From positions 1 through 43,424 of the forward strand of contig CAZFYZ010000021.1 of assembly GCA_964523735.1 (NCBI GenBank): 43,424 nt of DNA. Reading direction: 5' to 3'. The position numbers and the translations under genes were made by a program. Below, one piece after another: positions 10,001 to 19,332 of the stretch; position 1 is the stretch's first letter; every line of letters starts with the position of its first letter. The DNA comes from CAZFYZ01 sp964523735. Its GTDB lineage: Bacteria; Armatimonadota; UBA5829. Below the pieces are notes generated by a model. It saw only the letters and a program-made list of their open reading frames with translations. It had not been told where the DNA came from and searched no databases.

Positions 10001-10748
10001 GGCCCAGAAGGACCGGCTGTACGAAGCAATGTGCACTCAAAGGACCTGGCGGTTCGAGGACTGGAATGAGTATCTCAACAATCACCCAATTGTTCGCAGT
10101 CACTGCCAATGCCTGGTGTGGACGGCATCAGACGGCGACATCGAGCGCACGTTCCGGCCGCTGGACGACGGCACCCTCACAAGCTGCAGCGATGAGCAGG
10201 TCTCGCTGAGCGCTGATGCGAGCATTCGGGTGGCCCACAGCGTGAACACCCCCGAAGAAGAGCGCGAGCGCTGGATAGAGCATCTCAAGGACTACGAGGT
10301 GACCCCGCTCCTTGACCAGTTCGGCAAGCCTGTCTACGCCCTGCCGGAGAACTTGGCCCCTGAGACTGAGCTTGCCGAGTTCCGGGGCTATATGATAAAG
10401 GCATTCAAGCTTCGAGCCAGGGCGCTCGGGCTGGGGTACACGCGGGGCGAGATCATGGACGGCCCCTCGTTCTGCGAGTACTTCAAGCATCTCCCAGGGC
10501 TGGAGATCGACGCCGTGATCGAATTCAGCGGCAATGGAATGCCCGAGGAAGACGTGGTCGTAGCCTTGCGCGGCCTGCAGTTCAGGCGGATAGTGCCGAG
10601 CGAGGATAGATGGTCTGTCAGAAACATAAATCTGCCTCTGGGGGATGTTCCGGCGGTTCTCCTGAGCGAGTGCCGGAACGATATGCGTATCATCGCCGCC
10701 GAGGGTTCGGGCTTTGACAAGGACTGGGAGTCGAAGGTCCCGTGGTAG
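7090..10748 (+). CDS. DUF4132/MolR-like HEAT-repeat protein A (interrupted by a scaffold gap)
   Basis: One long gene of about 1,210 codons, split by ten Ns at 8912-8921. The left part (to 8911) is helical HEAT-like; the right part carries the C-terminal DUF4132 domain, with CTQRTWRFEDW, a HPIV...LVW segment and TFRPLDDGTLT. It is collinear along its whole length with the next gene (for example AQRAQAARLL, RLVPALWDIALG, YSAIKEKGILAV). E. coli YehI/MolR (about 1,210 aa) is the nearest named relative; its molecular role is not established. The ATG at 7090 has GAGAGGAG directly before it; TTG 7096 is arguably better, since it has the same spacing from the same leader as the paralogue's ATG. Immediately right of the Ns an in-frame TAA (8922-8924) appears, so either the gap flank is wrong or the gene is broken. 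Confidence 0.75.
8912..8921. other. Assembly gap (10 N) inside DUF4132 gene A
   Basis: A ten-N run of placeholder length. The left frame needs a gap length of 2 modulo 3 to join the right frame, but then TAA at 8922-8924 is the next codon. Alignment with the paralogue (WLADLGASEAVPEI) suggests that WLADLRD continues directly into TDAIPAI at about 8959, with no missing residues. The bases between the Ns and about 8955 therefore look spurious. Confidence 0.9.
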
Positions 10749-10768
10749 TGTTCTGAGAGGAGTGAGCT

Positions 10769-13700
10769 ATGCTGAAGTGGTTTAGAGGCAAGACCAAGAG
10801 CGTGCAGAACACCGCTGGGCTCACGGATCAGGAATTGGCGCTGCTTATTGAGGATATGGGCAGACTGCGTCAGGTGCGCAAGGACCTTCCCGAGCGGGCC
10901 CTGCGTTACGTGGTTGATGGTGAGGGTGCGGAGGTCTTGAGGGACCTCCAGAGGATCAGCCAGTGCGGTGCGGCCATGGTTGTCTCTCCTGCCAGTCCGG
11001 AGTGGCCTCACAATTTCTGGACCAAGGGCGAGGGAGACGCGCGGTGGCGGTTCTTCCAGACCACTCAGACGGCAACGCCCGAGCTGATCTTCCGATTGGC
11101 CCAGGTATACGAGGCTGCCGCGGACGCAAGCTACTCGCCATTCCAACCCTGTCCAAACGCACCCAACTGGATGCTCGTGCTGGTCAGAGAAGCGACCGGG
11201 CACTGCAACCCCTGGTCTGGTGAGGGTCCTCCCAATGCTCGTTTCCGCGCTGAGAAGATCGAGCAGGTTGGGGTCGCTGCCGGGCTCACCCCTGACGCGG
11301 TCATGACAGCGGCGTTCACCCTTGATGCCGAGTACCTCGGCGACTGGAACAAGGACGCGCTGTCGTTCACGTGGCTTGCGGGGTTCGGTGAGCGGGTTGC
11401 GGTGCACGCGGATGCTGTGCGGGAGGCCCTGGCACACATCAAAGCCTGTCAGCGGAGCCACGCGCTGCATGTTCTTGCCAGATCTGGTGCGGCCATCGAG
11501 CCGTTCGCCCAGACGATCGTCGATCTTGCCGTATCATCGTCAAGGAAGGTCCGCGACGCGGCGGAGCCGATTCTTGAGTCCAACCGCGAGTTGTTCACGC
11601 CTCTCTTGGAGTCAAAGGGCGCGTCGCGAAAGCAGGATGAGCGTGCCCTGGCTGCAGGTCCGCTCTGGAAGCTGAACGGTACCAAGTCTAAGCCGGTCTT
11701 GGAGAAGTGGCTAAGAGCCGAGAAGTCCGACAAGGTCCGCGAGCAGCTTGCCTCGCTGATGGAAGTGTCGGTTGCCGCCGCCGAGGCTAAGCCCACCAGC
11801 TTTGATCTGCCTCCCGTGCATCCAGTCCAGGCCAAGTCTCCCCTCACACCAGCCGCCGAAGCAGCCTACCACAAGTTCTTCGCGGAACACGCCCGCTGTC
11901 ACCAACTGATGGTGGAAGAGGAGAAGAAGCGGGGGGCCATCCCAACCACAAGCAATGCGACACGCCAACGCATCATGGGGGGTATCGCGTTCCTGGTGGG
12001 TGACGCGTCATTCGTGGACGAGAAGGACTACCGCGAGCGCCTGAGAATAGGTGTCGACTCGCGACTGGAACAACAAGTGACTAAGGCCGCGGTCGAGTTC
12101 GCCGCTTGCCCCGACGTCGAGTTGGTGCACCTCGTTCGCTTGGTCGTGCTTCTGGGGATGTTCCCCATCCATCCGTTCAACTCGTTCTTTGGGGATGGCC
12201 TGTTCGATAGCTGCCTCCAGGCATTCGAGGCAAGTCACAAGCGTAAGGTCTGCCTGCGAGAGATCGCGGTGGCACTCGATGCTACCGGCATCGGGTCTGA
12301 TGGAGTGGGATGGACCAGGCTGCAGGAGTATGGCCGGCGGTTCGTGATCGATGAGGAGCTGACCTGGCCCTACTTCGCCGAGCGGCCGCAGTTCCTGGAG
12401 GCGGTGATTGTCAAACGGGGTAGGCAGATCGAGGGCCGTGACTACTTCTTCGCGGCCGCGACCAAGCCGGAGCGGCTGAAGGCACTTGAGGTGCTGTCAG
12501 CATTCCCACAGCCGCCCGCGCAGCTTGTCCCTACATTGTGGGATCTAGCCCTGGGCTCGAGCTACGAGCGCGACCTGGCGGTCAAGTGCCTCAACAAGCT
12601 GCCGGAGGCTAAAGGGCGGATCGTCGGCGCGCTCAAACACAGAAAGACAGACGCACGAGCTTCGGCGGCAAGATGGCTTGCGGACCTTGGCGCATCGGAG
12701 GCCGTGCCCGAGATCCAGGCGGCACTTGAAGTCGAGACCGCCCAATCCGCTCGGGTCGCACTGACTGATGCCCTGCACGTGCTCACCGGTGCAGCGGACA
12801 GTGAAGCTCCCGCCGCTGCCGATCTTGATGCCTGGCTGAATGACGCCGAGGCAGGGCTAAAGACGGGCATTCCGGATGCGCTTTCGTGGTTTCCGTTTGA
12901 CGCTCTGCCGACTGTCCGGCTGGCAACCGGTGAACAGGTCCCGCGCGAGGTGCTTGTGTGGAAGATCGTGCAGCAATACCAGGTGGGCAAGCCCGAGCCC
13001 GGCCCCGCGCTTGTGAGCTTCGCGTCGCTTCTCGATCCGGGTGATCGACAGGCTTTCGGGCTATTCGTGCTGCAACAGTGGCTGGATCACGATGCCAAGC
13101 CCGTCTACACAGAGGCCCAAGCGCGCGCGATCGCGCAGCAGGAAGCACCAAAGTGGGCACGCTCTCCTTATTACACGTACGAATCGGCGTACAGGGAGCT
13201 CTACAACAGCCACCTGCGGATGGTCGAGGGCTCGGCTATCAAAGAGAAAGGCATTCTGGCGGTTGCCGGTGCCTGCGCGGGAGCTCTTGCCGCTGAGCCC
13301 GTGCGCAAGTATCTCGACAGGTTCTACGGATTCAGGGTCGTCCAGTGCAAGGCGATGCTGTGGATGCTCAGCTGGGTGGACCATCCGACCGCCACTCAAC
13401 TGCTGATCAAGGTAGCCGGCGGCTTCAGGACTCGCGGCATTCAAGACGAGGCAGTCAAGTGCGTGGAGGCTCTCGCGCAGCGAAAAGGCTGGTCGATGGA
13501 CGAGCTGGCCGACCGCACCGTTCCAACCGGAGGGTTCGACTCCGATGCACAGATGACCCTCGACTACGGCGGGCGCAGCTTCGTGGCGAAAGTCAACGCC
13601 AAGCTCGGCATCGATCTCTACACTGCGGAGGGCAAGAGCATCAAGGCCCTGCCCGATGCAGCCGCGGGAGACAGCCCTGACCTCGTGAAGGAGGCAAAGA

Positions 13701-14464
13701 AGCTTCTCTCGGACGCGAGAAAGGAAGTGAAGTCCGCGCTCAAACTCCAGAAGGACCGGCTCTACGAGGCCGTGTGTACCCAGCGGACTTGGCGGTTCGA
13801 GGACTGGGACCTCTACGTGAACCGTCACCCCATACTCCGCCACTACTGCCAGAGGTTGGTCTGGGCGTCGGGCGAAGTCACCTTTCGCCCGCTTGACGAT
13901 GGAACGCTGACAGATTCGCAGGATCAGCAGGCAACGCTCCCTCCGGATGCCCTGATCCATCTGGCGCACAGCGTCAGCACTCCCGAGGATGTGCGCCGGC
14001 AGTGGATGAAACACTTCAAGGACTACGAGGTAGAGCCTCTGCTCGAGCAGTTCACCAAGCCGGTCTATGAGCTGCCGCAAGACAAATGGCAGGACATGGA
14101 GGTCCGTGACTTCGAAGGGCACATCTTGGAGCCCCGCAAGTTCCGAACCAGGGCGGAGAAGCTCGGTTACAGCCACTCCCAGGCCGAGGACGGAGGCTGT
14201 TTCTACTATCACACGAAAGCTTTCTCGGGCTTGGGCATTGACGCGGTGATCGAGTCAACGCCGATCTGCATCGTGTACTATGAGGGGACCCCTCCGGCTG
14301 CGCTGCTGAACCTTCATTTCGTGCGGTCCGGCAGTCAGGGCAAGCTGTTCCTAAAGGACATCCCTCCGGTTGTTCTGAGCGAGTGCTGGAACGACACGCG
14401 CCTGATCGCTGCGGAGGGTGCGGGCTTCGACAAAGATTGGCGCTCCAAAACGGGCTACTTCTGA
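10769..14464 (+). CDS. DUF4132/MolR-like HEAT-repeat protein B
   Basis: 1,231 residues, intact. The N-terminal 700 residues are alpha-helical with HEAT-like repeats (for example the ARASAARWLADLGASEAVPEI repeat); the C-terminal third is the DUF4132 domain, with KLQKDRLYEAVCTQRTWRFE, FRPLDDGTLTD and FKDYEVEPLLEQF. There is no signal peptide or membrane span. It begins 20 nt after gene A, and its leader TCTGAGAGGAG is the same as the one before gene A, so the pair arose by a tandem duplication that included the ribosome-binding site. Divergence is greater in the N-terminal half than in the C-terminal domain. It is the closest in size to E. coli YehI. It may be an effector or scaffold of the MoxR-vWA-SWIM system; the activity is unknown. 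Confidence 0.82.
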   Translation: MLKWFRGKTKSVQNTAGLTDQELALLIEDMGRLRQVRKDLPERALRYVVDGEGAEVLRDLQRISQCGAAMVVSPASPEWPHNFWTKGEGDARWRFFQTTQTATPELIFRLAQVYEAAADASYSPFQPCPNAPNWMLVLVREATGHCNPWSGEGPPNARFRAEKIEQVGVAAGLTPDAVMTAAFTLDAEYLGDWNKDALSFTWLAGFGERVAVHADAVREALAHIKACQRSHALHVLARSGAAIEPFAQTIVDLAVSSSRKVRDAAEPILESNRELFTPLLESKGASRKQDERALAAGPLWKLNGTKSKPVLEKWLRAEKSDKVREQLASLMEVSVAAAEAKPTSFDLPPVHPVQAKSPLTPAAEAAYHKFFAEHARCHQLMVEEEKKRGAIPTTSNATRQRIMGGIAFLVGDASFVDEKDYRERLRIGVDSRLEQQVTKAAVEFAACPDVELVHLVRLVVLLGMFPIHPFNSFFGDGLFDSCLQAFEASHKRKVCLREIAVALDATGIGSDGVGWTRLQEYGRRFVIDEELTWPYFAERPQFLEAVIVKRGRQIEGRDYFFAAATKPERLKALEVLSAFPQPPAQLVPTLWDLALGSSYERDLAVKCLNKLPEAKGRIVGALKHRKTDARASAARWLADLGASEAVPEIQAALEVETAQSARVALTDALHVLTGAADSEAPAAADLDAWLNDAEAGLKTGIPDALSWFPFDALPTVRLATGEQVPREVLVWKIVQQYQVGKPEPGPALVSFASLLDPGDRQAFGLFVLQQWLDHDAKPVYTEAQARAIAQQEAPKWARSPYYTYESAYRELYNSHLRMVEGSAIKEKGILAVAGACAGALAAEPVRKYLDRFYGFRVVQCKAMLWMLSWVDHPTATQLLIKVAGGFRTRGIQDEAVKCVEALAQRKGWSMDELADRTVPTGGFDSDAQMTLDYGGRSFVAKVNAKLGIDLYTAEGKSIKALPDAAAGDSPDLVKEAKKLLSDARKEVKSALKLQKDRLYEAVCTQRTWRFEDWDLYVNRHPILRHYCQRLVWASGEVTFRPLDDGTLTDSQDQQATLPPDALIHLAHSVSTPEDVRRQWMKHFKDYEVEPLLEQFTKPVYELPQDKWQDMEVRDFEGHILEPRKFRTRAEKLGYSHSQAEDGGCFYYHTKAFSGLGIDAVIESTPICIVYYEGTPPAALLNLHFVRSGSQGKLFLKDIPPVVLSECWNDTRLIAAEGAGFDKDWRSKTGYF

Positions 14465-14509
14465 TCTCAGCCGAATCCCCAGGCATGCCGGGGCGGGGGG
14501 AGTGGGAGT

Positions 14510-17461
14510 CTACTCGTCCTCCTCCTGCTTCCCGCCTGCGATCTTCTGCAGGTCGCCCATGACCTCGGAGAACACGATCGGCGACATCTGGCCGAACTCT
14601 ATCAGGCGGGGATCGACTGCGCTGTTGGGCTCATCATACACGTAGATGCCTATCTTCACGCTGCCCGAGTGCACAAAGAAAGCCTCGCCGAGCTTGATGT
14701 CGGAGTACATATCGATCCCGACGTACATGCCCTCGAGCCCGAGAAAGGCATCGACTCCTGCGCTGGGGAAGCTCTTGACGTAGGCGGTGATCATGCCGGC
14801 GTCGCACACCGATCCTCTACGCCAGCCAAGCCTTTCGGCTCTCCCCTTGAATGTAAGGCCGTTGAGTTGGGTGCCCGCGCGACCCTTGTGGAACCTCAGC
14901 TGCTTCTCTTGCTGCGTAACGCTTACCACCGGGCGGGCCAACTGAGGGAACGGGGGCTCTACCTCGTAATCGGTGAGGTGCGCTTGCCACTGCTGTCTTG
15001 CCTGATCGCCAAGCTCCAGCGGATGGACGATGCCGACAGTGCAGTCATCCACGAGTTCGACCGTGTTGTCAGCGTTGTCGGTCAGCGTCTGATCCTCCAG
15101 CGCGCGGAATGTCGACGTCAGCTGGGTGGATCCGTCGTAGGCGCCCCAGATGAGGCGAATGCCGAAGGGCATCATTATCGGGTGCTTGAGGAAGAGTCCG
15201 CTCCAGTCCGAAACGGGCCACCGCCGCTGCTGGACCATCATTGCCTCCATGCGGCGGATCTGCGCCTTGGAGACCTCACGCAGCAGGGCGCCCAGCTCCT
15301 TGAACTCGGCCCTGACGGGGTCAGGAGCGCTGGTGGGGAGCGACGAGACGCGCTTGTTCTTGTCCACATCGTGGAACTGAGGCTTGAAGTCCAGACCGAT
15401 CCGCGCCAGCACCTTGCGATCGCCGCACTGGACCTCTCGAGGCTTTCCCGGCTCAAACCCCAACCAGGGGACTACCCTGTCGCCGAGCTCGTCCGGTGTG
15501 ACGCCCAGCGACGCTGCTGCGGCGGCAAAGGCCTCGCTCGCGGCTGCTCCAATGTTCTTCATCTTTGTGCGGTATCGCATCGCGATAGAGTCGATCGCCA
15601 GGAGCGCCCGATCCGTCGCCAGCAGTGCCAGCGCTTGGACGGCGTACTCCGCCAGCTTGCCGCGACTGTGCTCGGCCCAATCCTTGATCTGAGAGCTCAG
15701 GACAGGCACGATCCGGTCGTCCCCGAGCATTGATGCAGAGGCCAATGCCCACTTGTCCTTGGCGTCAGCTCCGGACGCGATATAGGCGTTCAGGAGCGCG
15801 AGCGCGAAGTCGGCGGTTGTGGCGCGGTCTATGAGCTTGTAGAGGGGCTTGAGCTCGAGCGACGGCCTGATCTCCGGGCAGCTCGATTGCCGGCTCAGGA
15901 GGTAGCGCAGGATCTCTTCGGGCATCTGAGCGCCGTCTTTGTAACTGAGGCCCGGTACCCCCAGATCACCGACCCATCTGGCAGGAGGCCACTTCATTCT
16001 CTTGAAGCCTGCCTGTGCTCTGGACTCGACGTACTCGCGCGTGAGGTCCTTGCCGGCCGACTCCCAGGCATCCTGCACTGCGGCAAGGATCGCCTCGCGG
16101 ACATCGTCGTTCTCCTCAGACTCTAGCCGGTCCTCGAGTGCCTGCCGGGCGGCCGGGGTGCTAGCTGGGGACAAGATGATCACAGCCGTCAACCTGAGTT
16201 CCGCTTTGCGGTGCTGGAGGAGCTTCACTGCTCTTGGCAGCGCCTCATCACCTATCTTGGTCAGGGCCCGGGCCGCGGCCTCGCGGATGGGCTTGGACGT
16301 GGATTCTGTTAGCCCCCAGAGCGTGTCGCTGACGGCGGAGGGATTCCATTTTGCGGCCTGGATGATGTAGCGGATGGCCAAGTCGGACTCCTGAGCTCTG
16401 AGCCCGCCTTCGATGTGCCTCCGGATGGTGTCCTGGTGGTCGGGGCCGCCGATCTCGATCAGGTGAGACAGGGCCGTAAACGGCGTCTCCTTGCCGCCGC
16501 CCTCAAGCCCGGCAAGGACGACGGGAAGGGCCTCGGCCCCGAGTTGGGCAACACAGTCGGAGATGATTGCTGGTTTGGAGTAGCCTGTGGTGTTTGCAGT
16601 GCGGCGGATATAGGCGACAAGGTCCGGCAGTGCCTGGACGCCATAGATCTGGACCATCCACTGGCAGACAATGTCGTGCCTGTTCTCCCGTTCAGCTCCT
16701 GCAAGAGAAGTCCGCGCGGCCTCAAGGGCCTCGCGGCCGTACAGGGCATGGTTGTACTTGTCCAGTTCCTGGCCGGTAAGGAACTTGTCATGGGTGTCCT
16801 TTGTTCCTCTGAATGCGTCGAGCACATCCTTGTCAAACGCCCCGTTTCCTTTGACGAGAAGGGCTCTGCATGTTGGCGGAAGCCGCAAGGTATCAGCAGG
16901 CCTGAGAAGCTCTCTGGCCACGATGCGTACCCTGCGCTGGTCGAAGTCCAGCGCGAAGTCCAGTAGAGAGTGACCGCTGTATTCGCTAGACGCCAGGGAA
17001 CGGGCGAGCGCCTGCAGATCCCTGTCCGACAGCGATAGTAGGTATCTTCCCGCCGACGTGGGCCTTCCGCCGAACGCGAGGTTCTCGGCCCAAGGTACAA
17101 CTAGCTGCCCGGGCGCCAGCTTGGTGAACCCGTGCTCCTCGAGCACTGAAGTCGCAACGCCGTGGAAGTCATCAGCTTGACCTTCCTTGGGGAGATATCT
17201 ATCGAGCCACATCCCTATGTAACGCCACTGCCCCAGTGCCGCCAGTACGTGCAGAGAACGTTTGTCGTACTCAGTGAGAGCATTTGGGGAAGCAATGATG
17301 TCGTAGATGTCCCACTCGTATTCCCAGTCGCGCACTTGCTTGAGCCCACGAAGCAGTGCTCGGTCGCCCGTCTGGACATACCTGTAACCGATCGTGAACC
17401 TGGTCTTGTCGCCATAGGGGACCCTTAGTTTGTCCTCGAACCATCTCTCAATTCGGCTCAT
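14510..17461 (-). CDS. DUF4132/MolR-like HEAT-repeat protein C (convergent)
   Basis: 983 residues on the minus strand, converging on gene B with 45 bp between the stop codons. The start was placed at ATG 17461, which has AGGAGG 7 nt upstream; an upstream ATG at 17503 lacks this. The middle carries HEAT/PBS-lyase-like repeats (residues about 330-490, for example AAARALTKIGDEALPRAVKL). The C-terminus is a DUF4132 domain, with QQRRWPVSDWSGLFLKHPIM and FRALEDQTLTD. It is shorter and more divergent than A and B and lacks their N-terminal half. It appears to be the island's last gene, with its promoter next to the right-hand tRNA fragment. Function unknown; probably a third variant partner of the same system. 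Confidence 0.8.
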   Translation of the reverse strand: MSRIERWFEDKLRVPYGDKTRFTIGYRYVQTGDRALLRGLKQVRDWEYEWDIYDIIASPNALTEYDKRSLHVLAALGQWRYIGMWLDRYLPKEGQADDFHGVATSVLEEHGFTKLAPGQLVVPWAENLAFGGRPTSAGRYLLSLSDRDLQALARSLASSEYSGHSLLDFALDFDQRRVRIVARELLRPADTLRLPPTCRALLVKGNGAFDKDVLDAFRGTKDTHDKFLTGQELDKYNHALYGREALEAARTSLAGAERENRHDIVCQWMVQIYGVQALPDLVAYIRRTANTTGYSKPAIISDCVAQLGAEALPVVLAGLEGGGKETPFTALSHLIEIGGPDHQDTIRRHIEGGLRAQESDLAIRYIIQAAKWNPSAVSDTLWGLTESTSKPIREAAARALTKIGDEALPRAVKLLQHRKAELRLTAVIILSPASTPAARQALEDRLESEENDDVREAILAAVQDAWESAGKDLTREYVESRAQAGFKRMKWPPARWVGDLGVPGLSYKDGAQMPEEILRYLLSRQSSCPEIRPSLELKPLYKLIDRATTADFALALLNAYIASGADAKDKWALASASMLGDDRIVPVLSSQIKDWAEHSRGKLAEYAVQALALLATDRALLAIDSIAMRYRTKMKNIGAAASEAFAAAAASLGVTPDELGDRVVPWLGFEPGKPREVQCGDRKVLARIGLDFKPQFHDVDKNKRVSSLPTSAPDPVRAEFKELGALLREVSKAQIRRMEAMMVQQRRWPVSDWSGLFLKHPIMMPFGIRLIWGAYDGSTQLTSTFRALEDQTLTDNADNTVELVDDCTVGIVHPLELGDQARQQWQAHLTDYEVEPPFPQLARPVVSVTQQEKQLRFHKGRAGTQLNGLTFKGRAERLGWRRGSVCDAGMITAYVKSFPSAGVDAFLGLEGMYVGIDMYSDIKLGEAFFVHSGSVKIGIYVYDEPNSAVDPRLIEFGQMSPIVFSEVMGDLQKIAGGKQEEDE

Positions 17462-17611
17462 CGACCGCCTCCTAAAGCCGGTATCACGTTTGTTGCGTTC
17501 CACATCCTCGACCGTTGCTCCTGCTGACGTGAGCCAATGAACTCCGGGCGGCGGTCGCGTGTAATTACGGATGGAGTGGCGCTGGGATGTCGAACCTGCT
17601 TCAGAGACACT

Positions 17612-17643
17612 GCTACCACCAGTTCGATTCTGGTCGTCGCCTC
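17612..17643. repeat. Putative attR: tRNA-Cys 3' fragment, direct repeat copy 2
   Basis: A 32-nt copy of the tRNA-Cys 3' end (27 nt identical, one mismatch at 17616) with no 5' tRNA half upstream. It includes the T-arm and the 3' acceptor strand but changes from TCC to TCG at the discriminator/CCA junction, so CCA is not encoded here. A perfect terminator hairpin follows 10 nt later. That fits this being the original chromosomal 3' end of the tRNA gene, displaced by the insertion. Confidence 0.7.
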
Positions 17644-17652
17644 GAAAAAGAC

Positions 17653-17682
17653 AAGGCCGGTTCTGAGCTCAGAACCGGCCTT
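17653..17682. terminator. Bidirectional rho-independent terminator
   Basis: A fully palindromic hairpin whose left arm begins AAGGCCGGTTCTGAG and whose right arm is its exact complement, followed by TTTCGTTT on the plus strand and, read on the minus strand, by GTCTTTTTCG. It can serve the minus-strand symporter gene and is placed where the terminator of the uninterrupted tRNA-Cys would lie. Confidence 0.85.
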
Positions 17683-17719
17683 TCGTTTGCCTCGCTTGGA
17701 ATCGTCTGCGGCTTCTTCT

Positions 17720-19251
17720 TCACCAGTACAGCCAGTAGAGATAAGTCCAGATCCCCGCGTAGATGAAGAACCACAGGACCCAACTGTGGTACCACGGCCG
17801 GCTCACACCCTCGTCATACACGTTGAGCATGCTCCGGCTCCAGAGGAATGGTTTCCACTGATTCTCGGCGGGCGGAACCAGTGCAGATGGATGTCAAGAA
17901 CCTGCGTGAGAATGGCAACCACTGATACTTGAATAACGATGCCACCGAGCAGGCCAAAGACTGCTCCATGGTAGTTCATGCGCTTCCAGACAAGGCCGAG
18001 AATAATGACGGAACTGAACGGAGTCGCCAGGTATGTGATGCCGGTCTGGAAATACTGGAAGATGCCTATGTTCGAGATGAATGGAGCCACAAGGGCCGCC
18101 AGAGCAAGAGCAGTGAACGAAGCCAACCGCCCCACGAACACAAGCTGGCGGTCTTCGGCTGCCTTGTTCACGAACCGCTTGTAGACATCGAGGCTGAATA
18201 TGGTAGCAGTCGAGTTGGCAAGCGCGCTTACGGCTCCCATTACGGCCGCCAGGAATCCAGCCAGAATGATCCCTTTCAACCCCCAACTCGGCGCCAGGTG
18301 CTGCAGCGCGAACGTGAAAGTCAGATCCTGGTTCTCGAGCGGTGGCGCCTTGTGCAATTCGTGGACCCAGTGGTAGACCACGAAACCCAAGAAGCAGGTA
18401 ACCATGGGCCTCAGGAAGTTGATGAACCCAGCGAAGATGACGCCCATCATACCGTCCCACCGGGAGCGCGCGCCAAGGATTCGCTGGAGCATGACTTGGT
18501 TGCCTGCCTGGTAGAAGAGCCCTCCGCTAAAGACGAAAGTCAACAGTCCGAGGAACGGCGCGATCTCATCATCCGGCGGGTGATAGAGGTGGAATCGCTC
18601 CGGGTTGGCCGCGATCATTGCGTGCCAGCCCCCCGGTGTGGCCTTGACAGAGAGCCAGAAGAGAAGCACCCCTCCGCCGATCAGCATTAGGCACTGCATT
18701 GCGTCCGCCCACACTACTGAGGCCAGACCACCCTTGATAGCGTAGAGCCCGATTAGTACGATGATCGCCCAAAGCACAAGGTGAAAGTTCAGGCCGGTGA
18801 GCGAGGAGAACGCAAGGCTTCCGCCATACAGCACCGGCGCCAGAAAGATGAAGACGTAGGCAAAGAGCATCACCCAGCTATAGATGTCTCCACACAGATC
18901 TCCGTAGCGCCGCTTCAGAAACTCTGGGACCGTAAAGATGCGGTTGAGCAGATACATTGGCACGAAGGCGAGTATGAAAACCGAGTAGTGCGGCAGGGTG
19001 AACCATTCCCAGTTGGCCACACCCATCCCATGGGTGTAAGCCGCGCCATTGGTGCCGACGATTTGCTCACTCGATACGCTCGTCGAGACGAACGCAGCCC
19101 CGATTATGTACCACGGCAGTTTGCCGGACGCCAGAAAGTAGCCCTTTGCGGTCTTCTCCTGCTTCCGTCCCGCCCAGAGGCCCACCATTACCACTACGGC
19201 AATGGACCCTGCAATGATGGCAATGTCCAACCAACTCAGCGCGAATTCCAC
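17720..19251 (-). CDS. Sodium:solute symporter (SSS family), frameshifted near C-terminus
   Basis: About 510 residues of an SGLT/SSS-type symporter with a dozen or more membrane helices and the family signature around AGFLAAVMGAVSALANSTAT. The start was set at GTG 19251 (GGAGG 7 nt upstream) rather than GTG 19257, which would abut the RBS. The open frame carries nonsense after LHWFRPP and stops at 17803. The +1-related frame continues from about 17875 with AENQWKPFLW, then YDEGVSRPWYHSWVLWFFIY, and stops at 17720: this is a typical SSS C-terminus with a last membrane helix. So one indel in the CCGCCCGCCG run, either real or a sequencing error, splits the gene. It probably imports a sugar, sugar acid or amino sugar for the divergent dehydratase operon. 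Confidence 0.82.
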
Positions 19252-19332
19252 GAGCACTCCTCCACTACCGTCAGGGTTCCTGTCCCAAGGCCCGCCTTCA
19301 TAACAGACTTCCTGAAAACCCAGCCACAGCCA

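Noticed and set aside
10388..11470. 360-codon minus-strand frame spanning the end of DUF4132 A and the start of B
   Set aside because: It crosses two real genes in antisense and has no recognisable features.
14465..14509. GGCATGCC palindrome between convergent DUF4132 genes as a terminator
   Set aside because: The stem is short, with mismatches when extended to the CCCC/GGGG flanks, and no U-run follows on either strand.
14669..15733. 354-codon plus-strand frame inside DUF4132 gene C
   Set aside because: It mirrors the real minus-strand coding sequence, which has clear DUF4132 and HEAT similarity.
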